Source of the DNA: Pseudomonadota bacterium
Lineage (GTDB): Bacteria > Pseudomonadota > Alphaproteobacteria > Acetobacterales > Acetobacteraceae
DNA length: 60,194 bases
Direction of reading: 5' to 3'
Assembly (NCBI GenBank): GCA_021851785.1
Contig: JAJZBV010000018.1
Location: 1 to 60,194, forward strand
Made by a program: the position numbers and the translations under genes. Below, piece by piece: positions 8,220-17,206 of this stretch. Under the pieces are notes generated by a model that worked only from the letters and a program-made list of their open reading frames with translations, searched no databases and was not told where the DNA came from. Positions within the stretch are counted from its first letter, which is position 1. The number at the start of each line of letters is the position of its first letter.

Positions 8220-9462
8220 GGCGCAGAACCCTCTCGGCGGCGAGATTGCCCGACCTGATCGCACCTTCGATGGTCGCCGGCAAGCCGGTCGCCGTCCAAT
8301 CGCCGGCAAGCACGAGATTGGCGAGCGCGGTCGCCGGCCCGGGGCGGCGGCGATTTTGCGCGGGGCTGGCGAGAAACGTCGCCCGCCGCTCGCGCACCAG
8401 CCGCCAGGGGGGGAGGCATGGCGGCGGCGCGACGCCAAGAGCGAGCACCGCCGCGACATCCGCCCAGACGGCTTCGGCGAGGGCCTCGGGCGGCGTCTCG
8501 GCGAAGCGGTTGGCGGCGCTGATGGTGACGGAGACGATACCGGATTTGACGAACACCCATTCCGCGATCCCGCCGATCACCCCCCAGAACCCGGCCGGGC
8601 CGGGATCGGCTTTGATGCGGAAATGGAGATTGAGGATCATCTCGAACGCATCGGGGACGACGAGGCCGGGGAGCAACTCGCCGGCGATCCAGGGTGGCAC
8701 CGCCAGCACCACCTGATCACCGGGCGCGAAGGCCGCCGGCCCGGCGATGGTCTCGATCGCGGCGACCGCGCCATTCTGGGCGGGGAGGGCGGTGACGCGG
8801 CGCGCGAGAAAAACCTCGGCGCCGCGCGCGGCCAGGGCGGCCAGCGCCGGATCGACGAAACTCTCCGACAATCCCGCGCGCGGGAAGGCCGGGATGCAGG
8901 CCGCCCCGCCTTGCCCCAGCGTCTCGGCGACCACCGCGCCGAGCAGCGCCGCCGATCCCGCCTCCGGCAGGGTATTGAGGGCGGCGATCGCGAGCGGCGT
9001 GATCAGCCGCCGCGCCAGCGCCGGCGCCAGCGGCAGATCGGCAACCAGGGTCTCATCGCGCGGGCGCAGTAAATGGCGGAGCGCGAGGTAGTCGCCGGGG
9101 CGGGTGCCGGGGACGCGCCGAGTTTTGGCGAAAACCCACCACGGCAGGCGTGAGCGGCCGGGGCGGAGCAGCCAGCGCGCGCCATCGCCGCGGTCGAAAA
9201 ACGGAAAAATCGGCGCCCCCGGCCCGGCGAGCGTCGCCTCCGTCCCGAGGCGGCGGAGATAGGCGTGGGCGGCGCGGTTGCCGGAGAGCAGAAGGTGATT
9301 GCCGTTATCGATCCGCGCCCCGATCTGGCGGTCGAAATAGGAGCGGCAGCGCCCGCCCGCCGCCGGCCCGGCCTCATAGAGCGTGACCGGCAGGCCGGCA
9401 TCGGCCAGCGCAAGGCTGGCGGCGAGCCCGGCGAGCCCGGCGCCGATGACGTGAACCCGCAT
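8203..9462 (-). CDS. hpnE: HpnE: hydroxysqualene dehydroxylase (FAD)
   Basis: Established role of the family: it removes the hydroxyl of hydroxysqualene to yield squalene, completing the HpnD-HpnC-HpnE route that replaces squalene synthase. The 419-residue protein begins with the dinucleotide-binding GAGLAG at 7-12 followed by TLYEAGPAAGGRCRSY. The C-terminal flavin motif is LVLAGDWTATGLPATIEGAIRSG, typical of the phytoene-desaturase-like amine oxidase superfamily. The start at 9462 shares one base with the hpnD stop (TGATG). The 3' end overlaps shc by 17 nt. Confidence 0.94.
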   Translation of the reverse strand: MRVHVIGAGLAGLAASLALADAGLPVTLYEAGPAAGGRCRSYFDRQIGARIDNGNHLLLSGNRAAHAYLRRLGTEATLAGPGAPIFPFFDRGDGARWLLRPGRSRLPWWVFAKTRRVPGTRPGDYLALRHLLRPRDETLVADLPLAPALARRLITPLAIAALNTLPEAGSAALLGAVVAETLGQGGAACIPAFPRAGLSESFVDPALAALAARGAEVFLARRVTALPAQNGAVAAIETIAGPAAFAPGDQVVLAVPPWIAGELLPGLVVPDAFEMILNLHFRIKADPGPAGFWGVIGGIAEWVFVKSGIVSVTISAANRFAETPPEALAEAVWADVAAVLALGVAPPPCLPPWRLVRERRATFLASPAQNRRRPGPATALANLVLAGDWTATGLPATIEGAIRSGNLAAERVLRHASRH

Positions 9463-10316
9463 CAGAGCACGCCATGGCGGAAGGCGAGCCAGAGCTTCCG
9501 CCATTTGCCGAGCGTGACCGGCACCGCGAGCCGCTGCCAGCCGCGCTGTCGCAGCCGCGCGAGCAGCGCCGCATAGGTCGCGCCCATCAGCCGCGCCGGG
9601 CGCATCGCCCGCCGGTCGCACGCCGCCATCGCGCTGTCGGCGGCACGAAAATACGCCGCCGCGCGGTCGGCGATGCGATCGCAGACCGCGCCGAGGCTGG
9701 GCGCGACGAGGGCGCGCGCCGGATCGCGCGGCACGCCCGCCGCGTCGAGCCATTCGCCGGGAAGATAAAGCCGCCCGCGCGCCGCGTCCTCGGCGAGGTC
9801 GCGGAGGATATTGGTGAGCTGCAAGGCGCGGCCGAGGGCGAGCGCGACCTCGTCGGCGGCGGCGGAGGCGTCGCCGAACGCGCGCACCGAAAGCCGCCCG
9901 ACGGCGACGGCGACGCGATCGCAATAGAGATCGAGGGTCGCGAGATCGGGGGCGACGATCGGCGCGCCGGCATCCATCTCCATCCCATCGATGATGGCGA
10001 GGAAATCCTCGCGGCGCAGATCGAAGCGCTTGGTCGCCGCGGCGAGAACGCGGGTGATCGCATCCTCGCCGACACCGTGCGCGAAGCCGGCGACGCGCCG
10101 GCGCCAGACCGCGAGCGCCGCCTGCTTGGCGGCGAGTTCGCCGGGCTCGTCGGCGATGTCGTCGACATGGCGGCAAAACGCATAGATGCCATACATCGCC
10201 GCCCGCCGCTCCGGCGGCAGCATGCGCATGCCGTGATAGAACGAGGTGCCGGCGGCGCGCACCTCTTCGGATACCGCGGCGAGATCGGCGGCGTCGAGCC
10301 CGAGCGGCACGCTCAT
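9462..10316 (-). CDS. hpnD: HpnD: presqualene diphosphate synthase
   Basis: It condenses two farnesyl diphosphates to presqualene diphosphate, the first squalene step. The 284-residue trans-prenyltransferase of the squalene/phytoene synthase family has the first Asp-rich motif DDIAD at 52-56 in AFCRHVDDIADEPGE. The second motif is in LQLTNILRDLAEDAARGRLYLP, with an intact N-x3-D-x3-D arrangement. FYHGMRMLPPERRAAMYGIY near the N-terminus is also typical. The ATG at 10316 overlaps the hpnC stop as ATGA. Longer in-frame readings upstream only translate hpnC in a wrong frame. Confidence 0.95.
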   Translation of the reverse strand: MSVPLGLDAADLAAVSEEVRAAGTSFYHGMRMLPPERRAAMYGIYAFCRHVDDIADEPGELAAKQAALAVWRRRVAGFAHGVGEDAITRVLAAATKRFDLRREDFLAIIDGMEMDAGAPIVAPDLATLDLYCDRVAVAVGRLSVRAFGDASAAADEVALALGRALQLTNILRDLAEDAARGRLYLPGEWLDAAGVPRDPARALVAPSLGAVCDRIADRAAAYFRAADSAMAACDRRAMRPARLMGATYAALLARLRQRGWQRLAVPVTLGKWRKLWLAFRHGVL

Positions 10317-11149
10317 GGCAGGAAACGGAGCGCGCCAATGGCGGCGGTGGCGATATCGAATTTGCTCAGCGCGACCCGCCTGGCGAGCGGATCCTCGGCG
10401 CCAAGCCGGGCCGCGAGGCGGCGCGCGAGCCCGACGATCACCGCCGTCTCCAGCCGCAAGCGCCGCCCGCGCACCGCGCCCGGCAACGCCGCGGCCAGTG
10501 GCGCGAGCGCCGCGACGCGCGCAAGCAGGGCCGCGAAGACGGCGCGCAGGCCGGGACTCGCGCGCGTGGCCGCGAGATCGGCGATGGCGGCGCCATGCGT
10601 CTTGAGAAGATCGGCGGGGAGATAGCAGCGATCGAGCGCCGCCAAATCCTGGACGCAGTCCTGCAAATGGTTCAGCACCTGCAAAATCACGCAGAGCGCG
10701 TCCGAGGCGGCATAAGCGGCCTCCGATTCGTGATGCAGATCGAGCACGTGCCGCCCGACCGGCATCGCCGAGAACGCGCAATAGTCATGGAGTTCCTCCC
10801 AGCTCGCATAGCGCCGCTTGGTCGCGTCCTGGCGGAAGGCATGCAGAAGATCGCCGGCGTGGCGCGGGGTGACGCCGGTCTCGGCGAGGCTCGCGCGAAG
10901 CCGCGCCGCCGAGGGCGCGGCGCCATCGCCGAGACGGCCGAGCAGCACCTCCTCCATCGCGTCGAGCCGGGCGATTTTTTCCTCCGAAGCCAGGCGCGGG
11001 TGATCGGCGATGTCATCGGCATTGCGGGCAAAGGCGTAGAACGCATGCACGTGGCGGCGGAGATCGGGGCGGATGAGGAACGAACCCACGGGAAAATTCT
11101 CATCGCGACGATCCTTCCCCGACCAGGTTTCGACACCGGCCGGACTCAT
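10313..11149 (-). CDS. hpnC: HpnC: hydroxysqualene synthase
   Basis: In the established HpnCDE pathway this paralogue of HpnD converts presqualene diphosphate to hydroxysqualene. The 278-residue protein keeps the first Asp motif (DDIAD at 45-49, in YAFARNADDIADH). The second motif is altered (LNHLQDCVQDLAALDRCYLP), as is normal for HpnC and what separates it from HpnD. The N-terminus carries the HpnC-typical KDRRDENFPVGSFLI. The start at 11149 overlaps the hpnB stop by ATGA, and the stop overlaps hpnD the same way. Confidence 0.94.
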   Translation of the reverse strand: MSPAGVETWSGKDRRDENFPVGSFLIRPDLRRHVHAFYAFARNADDIADHPRLASEEKIARLDAMEEVLLGRLGDGAAPSAARLRASLAETGVTPRHAGDLLHAFRQDATKRRYASWEELHDYCAFSAMPVGRHVLDLHHESEAAYAASDALCVILQVLNHLQDCVQDLAALDRCYLPADLLKTHGAAIADLAATRASPGLRAVFAALLARVAALAPLAAALPGAVRGRRLRLETAVIVGLARRLAARLGAEDPLARRVALSKFDIATAAIGALRFLP

Positions 11150-12264
11150 GCCGCGCCCGCTCCATAGGCGCGCGCTTTCCACGCGATCCCACGCCCGCGC
11201 GCGTGGTTGAACGCGGAAGCCAATGTCGCCGCCATGTAGAACGCGGCGATCAGCGGCAACGCCAGCGCCCAGAACGGCGAGAGGCCGAAACGGCGGAGCG
11301 AGGGCCAATAGGCGATCATCCCCGCGACCCAGCCGAAACCGCCCAGGAGGCGCGAATGGCCATGGCCAAACAGCGCGAGCGCCGGCGGCGCGAGCCAGAC
11401 CAGCGCCATCGCCAGCGTGGTCACGAGCAAAAGCAGCCAGGAAAAGCGGAGCTGGACGAAAGCGGTGCGGGTGATCATGCGCCAGATATCGCCGAGGCCG
11501 GGATAGGGGCGCAAGCTCTCGGCCAATGCGCCATGGCCGAGCCAGATGCGCCCGCCGGCCTTGATCCGCCGCGCCAGCGTGACATCGTCGATCAGCGCGC
11601 CCCGGATCCGCTCGATGCCGCCGATCCCGGCGAGCGCCCGCGCGCGGATCAAAATACTCCCCCCGGCGGCGGCGGCGGTTGCCTTGAGCGGATCATTCAC
11701 CCAGGCGAAGGGATAGAGCATCTGGAAAAAGAATACGAAGGCCGGCACCAGGGCGCGCTCGGCGAGGCTTGTTGCGCGGAGCCGCACCATTTCCGAGACC
11801 ATGTCCAGCCGCTCGCCCTCGAGCTTGGCGACCAGCGCCGAGAGATGGTTCGGCGCGTGCAGGATATCGGCGTCGGTGAAGAACAAAAGCGGCGCCCGGC
11901 TCAGAGCGATCCCCTGCGCCAGCGCCCAGAGCTTGCCGCTCCACCCCGCCGGGCGCGCAGCACCGGTGATCACCGCAAGCCGCGGATCAGCGATCGCGCG
12001 CGCGATGGCGCCGGTTTCATCGCTGCTCTCGTCATCGACCAGGATGACCGAAAACCGCGGATAATCCTGCGCGAGCAAGGAGGCGAGGGTCTCCTCCATC
12101 ACCGCCGCCTCGTTGCGCGCGGGCACGATCACGGCAATCTCGGGGAAGGCCGCGAGCGGCATCGCGGGCGGCGCGAGAACCGGTCCCGCCTGCCAGAACC
12201 GGCCATGCAGGAACAAGAGATAGGCCCAGACGAACGCCGCCAGCGCCGCGAGCCAGGTGATCAT
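11146..12264 (-). CDS. hpnB: HpnB: hopanoid-cluster glycosyltransferase (family 2-like)
   Basis: A membrane-anchored GT-A glycosyltransferase of 372 residues. One N-terminal helix (LAALAAFVWAYLLFLHGRFW) is followed by the catalytic fold: AVIVPARNEAAVMEETLASL, VILVDDESSDETG, the LLFFTDADILH Asp-x-Asp site, and a GALIDDVTLARRIK acceptor-side motif. Three to four hydrophobic segments close the chain (LLLLVTTLAMALVWLAPP, then ALALPLIAAFYMAATLA). Its exact reaction in hopanoid synthesis is not settled; transfer of a sugar to the hopanoid side chain is the usual inference. It overlaps hpnA upstream and hpnC downstream by 4 nt each. Confidence 0.9.
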   Translation of the reverse strand: MITWLAALAAFVWAYLLFLHGRFWQAGPVLAPPAMPLAAFPEIAVIVPARNEAAVMEETLASLLAQDYPRFSVILVDDESSDETGAIARAIADPRLAVITGAARPAGWSGKLWALAQGIALSRAPLLFFTDADILHAPNHLSALVAKLEGERLDMVSEMVRLRATSLAERALVPAFVFFFQMLYPFAWVNDPLKATAAAAGGSILIRARALAGIGGIERIRGALIDDVTLARRIKAGGRIWLGHGALAESLRPYPGLGDIWRMITRTAFVQLRFSWLLLLVTTLAMALVWLAPPALALFGHGHSRLLGGFGWVAGMIAYWPSLRRFGLSPFWALALPLIAAFYMAATLASAFNHARGRGIAWKARAYGAGAA

Positions 12265-13271
12265 GCCGCTTGGCGCAGTCTGCCACTGGCGCGGAACCAG
12301 GCGATCGCATCGGCGAGCGCGTCCGCGGCCGGGCGCGGCTGATAGCCGAGTTCGGCCACCGCCTTGGCCGAGGAGAAATACATGGGCTTGCGCGCCATGC
12401 GCAGATGCTCGCGCGTCACCAGCGGCGCAATGCCGAACACCCGCGCCAGCCCCTCGCAGGCCAGCGCCACCGGCCACAGCACCCCCTCCGAAAGCTTGAG
12501 ACGCGGCGGACGCGACCCGGCGAGACGGGCGGTCATCGCGAAAATATCCCCGAGCATGAGATTTTCGCCGCCGAGAATATAGCGCTCGCCGATCTTCCCG
12601 CGCTCGAGCGCAAGGAGATGGCCGGCGGCGACGTCCTCGACATGCACGATATTGAGGCCGGTTTCGAGATAGCCCGGCATGCGCCCGGCGGCGGCGTCGA
12701 GGATTATGCGCCCGGTCGGCGTCGGCTTGATGTCGCGCGGGCCGACCGGGGTCGAGGGGTTGACGACCACCGCCGGCAACCCCTCCTCGCGCACCATCGC
12801 CAGCACCGCCTGCTCGGCGAGATATTTCGAATGCTTATAGGGGCCGACGATCTCGCTCTCGATCACCGGCGTCGTCTCGTCGGCGGGTGAGCGGTCGGCG
12901 GTATGGCCGAGCGCCGCGACGCTGCTGCAATGGACGATGCGCGCGACGCCCGCCTGCTGCGCGGCCCGCATCAAGGCCCGCGTGCCCTCGACATTGACCC
13001 GCATCATGGCCGCGGGATCGGGCACCCAGAGCCGATAATCGGCGGCGAGATGAAAGACGTAACGGCAGCCGGCGAGGCCGCGCGCGAGGCTCGCCGGGTC
13101 TTCGAGATCACCCGCGACCGGTTCGAGCGCGAGCCCGGCGATATTGTCGCGCGGGCTACCCGCGCGGACGAGCGCGCGCACCCGAAAGCCGTGCGCGATG
13201 AGAGCGCGGGCCACCGCGGCACCGACGAAACCGGTCGCGCCGGTCAAAAAAACCGCGTCCGAAGCGCTCAT
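12261..13271 (-). CDS. hpnA: HpnA: hopanoid-associated sugar epimerase/dehydrogenase-like SDR
   Basis: The first gene of the minus-strand hopanoid run. This 336-residue extended SDR has the Rossmann glycine motif FLTGATGFVGAAVARALI, the active-site YKHSKYLAEQ (Tyr-x3-Lys), a Ser in IVHCSSVAALG, and the NPSTPVGPRDIKPTPTG stretch seen across HpnA proteins. It presumably modifies a nucleotide sugar or hopanoid side-chain sugar; the substrate is not established. An AGGAAAAG ribosome site precedes the ATG at 13271. Its stop overlaps hpnB as ATGA. A sigma-70-like promoter lies about 75-100 nt upstream. Confidence 0.93.
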   Translation of the reverse strand: MSASDAVFLTGATGFVGAAVARALIAHGFRVRALVRAGSPRDNIAGLALEPVAGDLEDPASLARGLAGCRYVFHLAADYRLWVPDPAAMMRVNVEGTRALMRAAQQAGVARIVHCSSVAALGHTADRSPADETTPVIESEIVGPYKHSKYLAEQAVLAMVREEGLPAVVVNPSTPVGPRDIKPTPTGRIILDAAAGRMPGYLETGLNIVHVEDVAAGHLLALERGKIGERYILGGENLMLGDIFAMTARLAGSRPPRLKLSEGVLWPVALACEGLARVFGIAPLVTREHLRMARKPMYFSSAKAVAELGYQPRPAADALADAIAWFRASGRLRQAA

Positions 13272-13345
13272 ACCATCTTTTCCTCACGCTCTCCCGCACG
13301 CCATCCCGCACGTCGCCGGGGGCGTGCCTCGCGTCTCGCGCTCAC

Positions 13346-13373
13346 CTATTACAAGATCGTGGCCCTTCCTCAA
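13346..13373 (-). promoter_or_regulatory. Candidate promoter of the hpn operon
   Basis: On the minus strand TTGAGG (13373-13368) and TAATAG (13351-13346) are separated by 16 bases. Transcription would start near 13338, about 67 nt before hpnA. Both boxes keep the strongest consensus bases. The whole 156-nt divergent region 13272-13427 has no better pair that I can see. Confidence 0.4.
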
Positions 13374-13427
13374 ACAGCGGCGCCGGTGTAGGGGCTCTCG
13401 GCGATTTTTTGGCAGAGACCTGTTTTC

Positions 13428-14393
13428 GTGAAAAAACTCTCGCTCCTCCTCGCCCTCGTCGGCCTCGCCCTGGGCACGCTGCTGATCGGCTGGTTCGGCG
13501 CCGGCGGCGTGTTCGCGGCCGCGCTCGCGCTCGGCTGGCGCGGGTTTTTCTGGCTGATTGCCTGTCAGCTCGGGATTTTGGCGCTGCTCGGCCTGGCCTG
13601 GCGGACGCTGCTGCCCGCCGGCCTGCCGCTGATTTACATCTGGGGCCGGATGGTGCGCGATGCCGCCGGCAATTGCCTGCCGTTTTCGCAGATGGGCGGC
13701 TTCATCTTCGGCGCCCGCGCGATCACGCTGCACGGCGTTTCCGCGCGCCGCGCCGTCGCTTCCACCCTCGTCGATGTCACCATCGAATTTCTCGCGCAAC
13801 TGGCCTTCGCGAGCGTCGGCCTGGTCATTCTGATCCTGCGCGTCCCCGACTCCACCCTGGTCTGGCCGCTGGCGCTCGGGCTGGCCGTGGCGGTGATCGG
13901 CGGCGCGGTGTTCATTGCCCTCCAGCAAGGGGTCGGGCCGATCTTCCGCGCCATCGGCGAGCGGATTTCCGCCGGCTGGCTGCGTCAGCAAACCGCGCGC
14001 ATCGGCGCCCTGGAAGGGGAGCTGAGCGGCATCTATCAGCGGATACCGCGGCTCGCGCTGGCCGGCCTCCTGCATTTTCTCGGCTGGATCTGCGCCGGCC
14101 TCACGACCTGGCTCGCGCTGCATTTCCTCGGCGCCGCGATCGATGTCGCGAGCGCGGTCGCGGCCGAGGCGATCTTGCAGGTCGGGCTCAATTTCGCGGT
14201 TCTCGTTCCCGGCTATCTCGGCGTGCAGGAAGCGGTTCTCGCCGCCCTCGGCGCCTTGTTCGGCATCGCCCCCGAGGTGACGCTGGCCTTCTCTCTCATC
14301 CGCCGCGCCCGTGATCTCGCGATCGGGGTTCCGGTGTTGTTGCTGTGGCAGGTGTTCGAGGCACGGCAGGTCCGCGAAACCCTGCTCTCCTGA
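13428..14393 (+). CDS. hpnL: HpnL-like integral membrane protein (lysylphosphatidylglycerol synthase TM-region family)
   Basis: The 321-residue protein has about eight hydrophobic segments. It belongs to the flippase-like superfamily that includes the N-terminal half of MprF and the hopanoid-associated HpnL. It starts with GTG at 13428 (GTGAAAAAA). Supporting landmarks are LPFSQMGGFIFGARAITLHG, STLVDVTIEFLAQLAF and the C-terminal NFAVLVPGYLGVQEAVLAALGALFG, whose PG-x-G-x-E pattern is conserved in the superfamily. It is divergent from hpnA across 156 nt, which supports a hopanoid transport or lipid-flipping role, but the function is not established. A second, larger member of this superfamily lies at 24548-26653. 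Confidence 0.8.
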   Translation: MKKLSLLLALVGLALGTLLIGWFGAGGVFAAALALGWRGFFWLIACQLGILALLGLAWRTLLPAGLPLIYIWGRMVRDAAGNCLPFSQMGGFIFGARAITLHGVSARRAVASTLVDVTIEFLAQLAFASVGLVILILRVPDSTLVWPLALGLAVAVIGGAVFIALQQGVGPIFRAIGERISAGWLRQQTARIGALEGELSGIYQRIPRLALAGLLHFLGWICAGLTTWLALHFLGAAIDVASAVAAEAILQVGLNFAVLVPGYLGVQEAVLAALGALFGIAPEVTLAFSLIRRARDLAIGVPVLLLWQVFEARQVRETLLS

Positions 14394-14483
14394 AATCGCG
14401 TCAGCGCTTGCCGCGCCATCGGCTCGCTCCTACGAAGGCACGATCGCATAACGATCATGACGTGCCACCAAGGAGGAGCCCAT

Positions 14484-15983
14484 ATGCAGATGCACGAAGT
14501 CCGCGTTCATCCCTCGAAATCGCCGCTCAAGCGCGAGGACCAACTCGCCTGGAAGATCGCCGCGGTCGCCGCCGACAAGGTCGCGGTGGAGAAGGACGTC
14601 GCGGCGATGATCATCAACCGCATCATCGACAACGCCGCCGTCGCCATCGCCGCGATCAACCGCCGCCCCGTCGTCTCCGCGCGCGGCATGGCGATCGGCC
14701 ATCCGCGACGCGGCGGCGCGACGGTGTTCGGCTTGCCCGGCGGCCGCGGCTTCAGCCCGGAATGGGCGGCCTGGGCGAACGGCACGGCGGTGCGCGAACT
14801 CGATATGCACGATACCTTCCTCGCCGCCGATTATTCCCACCCCGGCGACAACATCCCGCCGATCCTCGCCGTCGCGCAGACCATGGCGCGCTCGGGGCGC
14901 GATCTGATCCGCGCCATCGCGACGGGCTATGAGATCCAGATCGATCTCGTCCGCGCGATCTGTCTCCATGAATGGAAGAAGGATCACATCGCCCATCTCT
15001 GCCCGGCGCAGGCGGCCGGCATCGGCACCCTGCTGCGCTTGCCGGCGGAGGTGATCTATCAGGCCGTGCAGCAGGCCGTCCATGTCAGCTTCACCACCCG
15101 CCAGTCGCGCAAGGGTGAGATCAGCTCGTGGAAAGCCTATGCGCCCGCCCATGCCGGCAAGCTCGCGATCGAGGCCGTCGATCGCGCGATGCGCGGCGAG
15201 GGCGCGCCGAGCCCGATCTATGAAGGCGAGGATTCGGTCATCGCCTGGATGCTCGCCGGCCGCGACGCCGTCTACCACGTGCCGTTGCCGGCGCCGGGCG
15301 AACCCAAGCGCGCGATCATGGACAGCTTCACCAAGGAGCATTCCGCCGAGTATCAGAGCCAGGCGCTGATCGATCTCGCGTTTCGCCTGCGCGCGCAGAT
15401 CGGCGATCTCAAGCGCGTGCAGCGTATCGTCATTCACACCTCCCACCACACCCATTACGTCATCGGCACCGGCGCCAATGATCCGCAGAAGATGGATCCG
15501 CAGGCGAGCCGTGAGACGCTCGATCACTCGATCATGTATATCTTCGCCGTGGCGCTCGAGGATGGGCGCTGGCATCATGTCGAGAGCTACACGCCGGCGC
15601 GGGCCGGGCGGGCGGAGACGGTGGCGCTCTGGCACAAGATCGAAACCCGGGAAGACCCGGAATGGACGCGGCGCTATCACAGCAGCGATCCCAAGGAAAA
15701 GGCGTTCGGGGGGCGCGTCGAGGTGGTCTTGGCGGATGGCACGGTGATCACCGACGAATTGGCGGTCGCCAACGCCCATCCGCTCGGCGCGAGGCCGTTC
15801 GGGCGGGAAGATTACATCCGCAAATTCGAGACCTTGACCGATGGCGTCATCTCCGCCGCCGCCGCCAATCGGTTTCTGGAGGCGGCGCAATCGCTCGCGT
15901 CGCTGAAGGCGGACGATCTGCATCTTCTGAACGTGGCACTGCCGGCGGGGCGTCTCGTGGACGGCAAGCCCGGCATTTTCTGA
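14484..15983 (+). CDS. prpD: 2-methylcitrate dehydratase (MmgE/PrpD family)
   Basis: It dehydrates 2-methylcitrate to 2-methyl-cis-aconitate in the propionyl-CoA-consuming methylcitrate cycle. The 499-residue protein shows the PrpD-type [25 protein letters not shown] block, the [19 protein letters not shown] segment and the conserved [19 protein letters not shown] region. The start at 14484 is favoured by AAGGAGG at 14470-14476, 7 nt upstream; an ATG at 14457 would add nine residues and place this ribosome site inside the gene. PrpC follows after 33 nt. Length fits PrpD (about 480-500). Confidence 0.92.
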   Translation: MQMHEVRVHPSKSPLKREDQLAWKIAAVAADKVAVEKDVAAMIINRIIDNAAVAIAAINRRPVVSARGMAIGHPRRGGATVFGLPGGRGFSPEWAAWANGTAVRELDMHDTFLAADYSHPGDNIPPILAVAQTMARSGRDLIRAIATGYEIQIDLVRAICLHEWKKDHIAHLCPAQAAGIGTLLRLPAEVIYQAVQQAVHVSFTTRQSRKGEISSWKAYAPAHAGKLAIEAVDRAMRGEGAPSPIYEGEDSVIAWMLAGRDAVYHVPLPAPGEPKRAIMDSFTKEHSAEYQSQALIDLAFRLRAQIGDLKRVQRIVIHTSHHTHYVIGTGANDPQKMDPQASRETLDHSIMYIFAVALEDGRWHHVESYTPARAGRAETVALWHKIETREDPEWTRRYHSSDPKEKAFGGRVEVVLADGTVITDELAVANAHPLGARPFGREDYIRKFETLTDGVISAAAANRFLEAAQSLASLKADDLHLLNVALPAGRLVDGKPGIF

Positions 15984-16016
15984 CCGGGCATTTCGACTGG
16001 CAAAAAGGGGAGTTGG

Positions 16017-17147
16017 ATGATGAGTGAAAGCGAAGTCAAAAAAGGTCTGGTCGGGGTCTACGCCGATGTCACCGCGGTCTCGAAGGTGATGCCGGAGACC
16101 AACAGCCTGACCTATCGCGGCTATGCGGTAGAGGATCTGGCGGAGAATTGCCGCTTCGAGGAGGTCGCCTATCTGCTCTGGCATGGCGAATTGCCGTCAC
16201 GCCGGCAATTGGCGGCGTTCGAGCGCGCCGAACGCGCCGAGCGCAAGCTCTCGCCCCGGCTCAAGCGGGTGATCGGCGAATTTCCCCATCGCGCCCACCC
16301 GATGGATACGCTGCGCACCGCGATCTCCTTCATGGCGCTCGAGGATCCCGAAACCGCCGATAACAGCGAGCAGGCGACCCGCAACAAGGCGCTTCGCCTG
16401 CTCGCCAAAACGCCCACCGCGATCGCCCTCGATTACCGCAACCGGCATGGCAAGCGCGCTTCCAACCCGCGCGAGGATCTGACCTTCGCCGAGAATTTCT
16501 TTCATATGTGCTTTGGCAAGGTGCCGGCGAAGGAGGTGGTGAAGGCCTTCGATGTCAGCCTCATTCTCTATGCCGAGCACGGCTTCAACGCCTCGACCTT
16601 CACCGCCCGCACCGTCACCTCGACCCAGGCCGACATTCATGGCGCGGTGACGGCGGCGATCGCGGCGCTGAAGGGGCCGCTCCATGGCGGCGCCAACGAG
16701 GCGGTGATGCACATGCTGAAGGAGATCGGCAAGCCCGAGCGTGCCCTCGCCTGGCTCTCCGAGCGCTTCGATCATCGTGCCCTGGTCATGGGGTTTGGCC
16801 ATCGCGTCTATCGCAATGGCGATTCCCGTGTCCCGACGATGACCCGCTACATGGAAAAAATGGCGGATGTCACGGGTGAGCATGACTGGATCGAGATCGA
16901 GCGCATCCTTGCCGCCGAGATGCTGGAGAAGAAGAACATCCATCCGAATCTCGATTTCCCCGCCGGCCCCGCCTACTACATGATGGGGTTCGATATCCCG
17001 ATGTTCACCCCGATCTTCGTCGCCTCGCGCATCTCCGGCTGGGCCGCGCATGTTTTCGAGCAGGCCGCCGACAATCGCCTGATCCGCCCGCTCTCGTTCT
17101 ATAACGGGGTGGCTCAGCGCGAGGTGCAGGATATCAAAAGCCGATAA
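16017..17147 (+). CDS. prpC: 2-methylcitrate synthase
   Basis: A citrate-synthase-fold enzyme joining propionyl-CoA and oxaloacetate. The 376-residue protein begins with the PrpC signature GLVGVYADVTAVSKV and NSLTYRGYAVEDLAE. It carries the three catalytic regions: PLHGGANEAVM (His), MGFGHRVYRNGDSR (His), and DFPAGPAYYMMGFDIPMFTP (Asp). Tandem ATGs at 16017 and 16020 leave the exact start open; GGGGAG lies just upstream. It follows prpD by 33 nt, and a rho-independent terminator starts 28 nt after the stop. prpB (2-methylisocitrate lyase) is not next to it. Confidence 0.93.
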   Translation: MMSESEVKKGLVGVYADVTAVSKVMPETNSLTYRGYAVEDLAENCRFEEVAYLLWHGELPSRRQLAAFERAERAERKLSPRLKRVIGEFPHRAHPMDTLRTAISFMALEDPETADNSEQATRNKALRLLAKTPTAIALDYRNRHGKRASNPREDLTFAENFFHMCFGKVPAKEVVKAFDVSLILYAEHGFNASTFTARTVTSTQADIHGAVTAAIAALKGPLHGGANEAVMHMLKEIGKPERALAWLSERFDHRALVMGFGHRVYRNGDSRVPTMTRYMEKMADVTGEHDWIEIERILAAEMLEKKNIHPNLDFPAGPAYYMMGFDIPMFTPIFVASRISGWAAHVFEQAADNRLIRPLSFYNGVAQREVQDIKSR

Positions 17148-17175
17148 TATAGCTTTAACTTTCAGGAAACTTATG

Positions 17176-17206
17176 ACGCCGCGGCCGATCGTGCCGCGGC
17201 GTTTTT
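17176..17206 (+). terminator. Rho-independent terminator of prpDC
   Basis: ACGCCGCGGC (17176-17185) pairs perfectly with GCCGCGGCGT (17193-17202) across a 7-nt loop, and the run of Ts continues to 17206. This is the clearest intrinsic terminator in the window and closes the prp operon. Confidence 0.85.
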
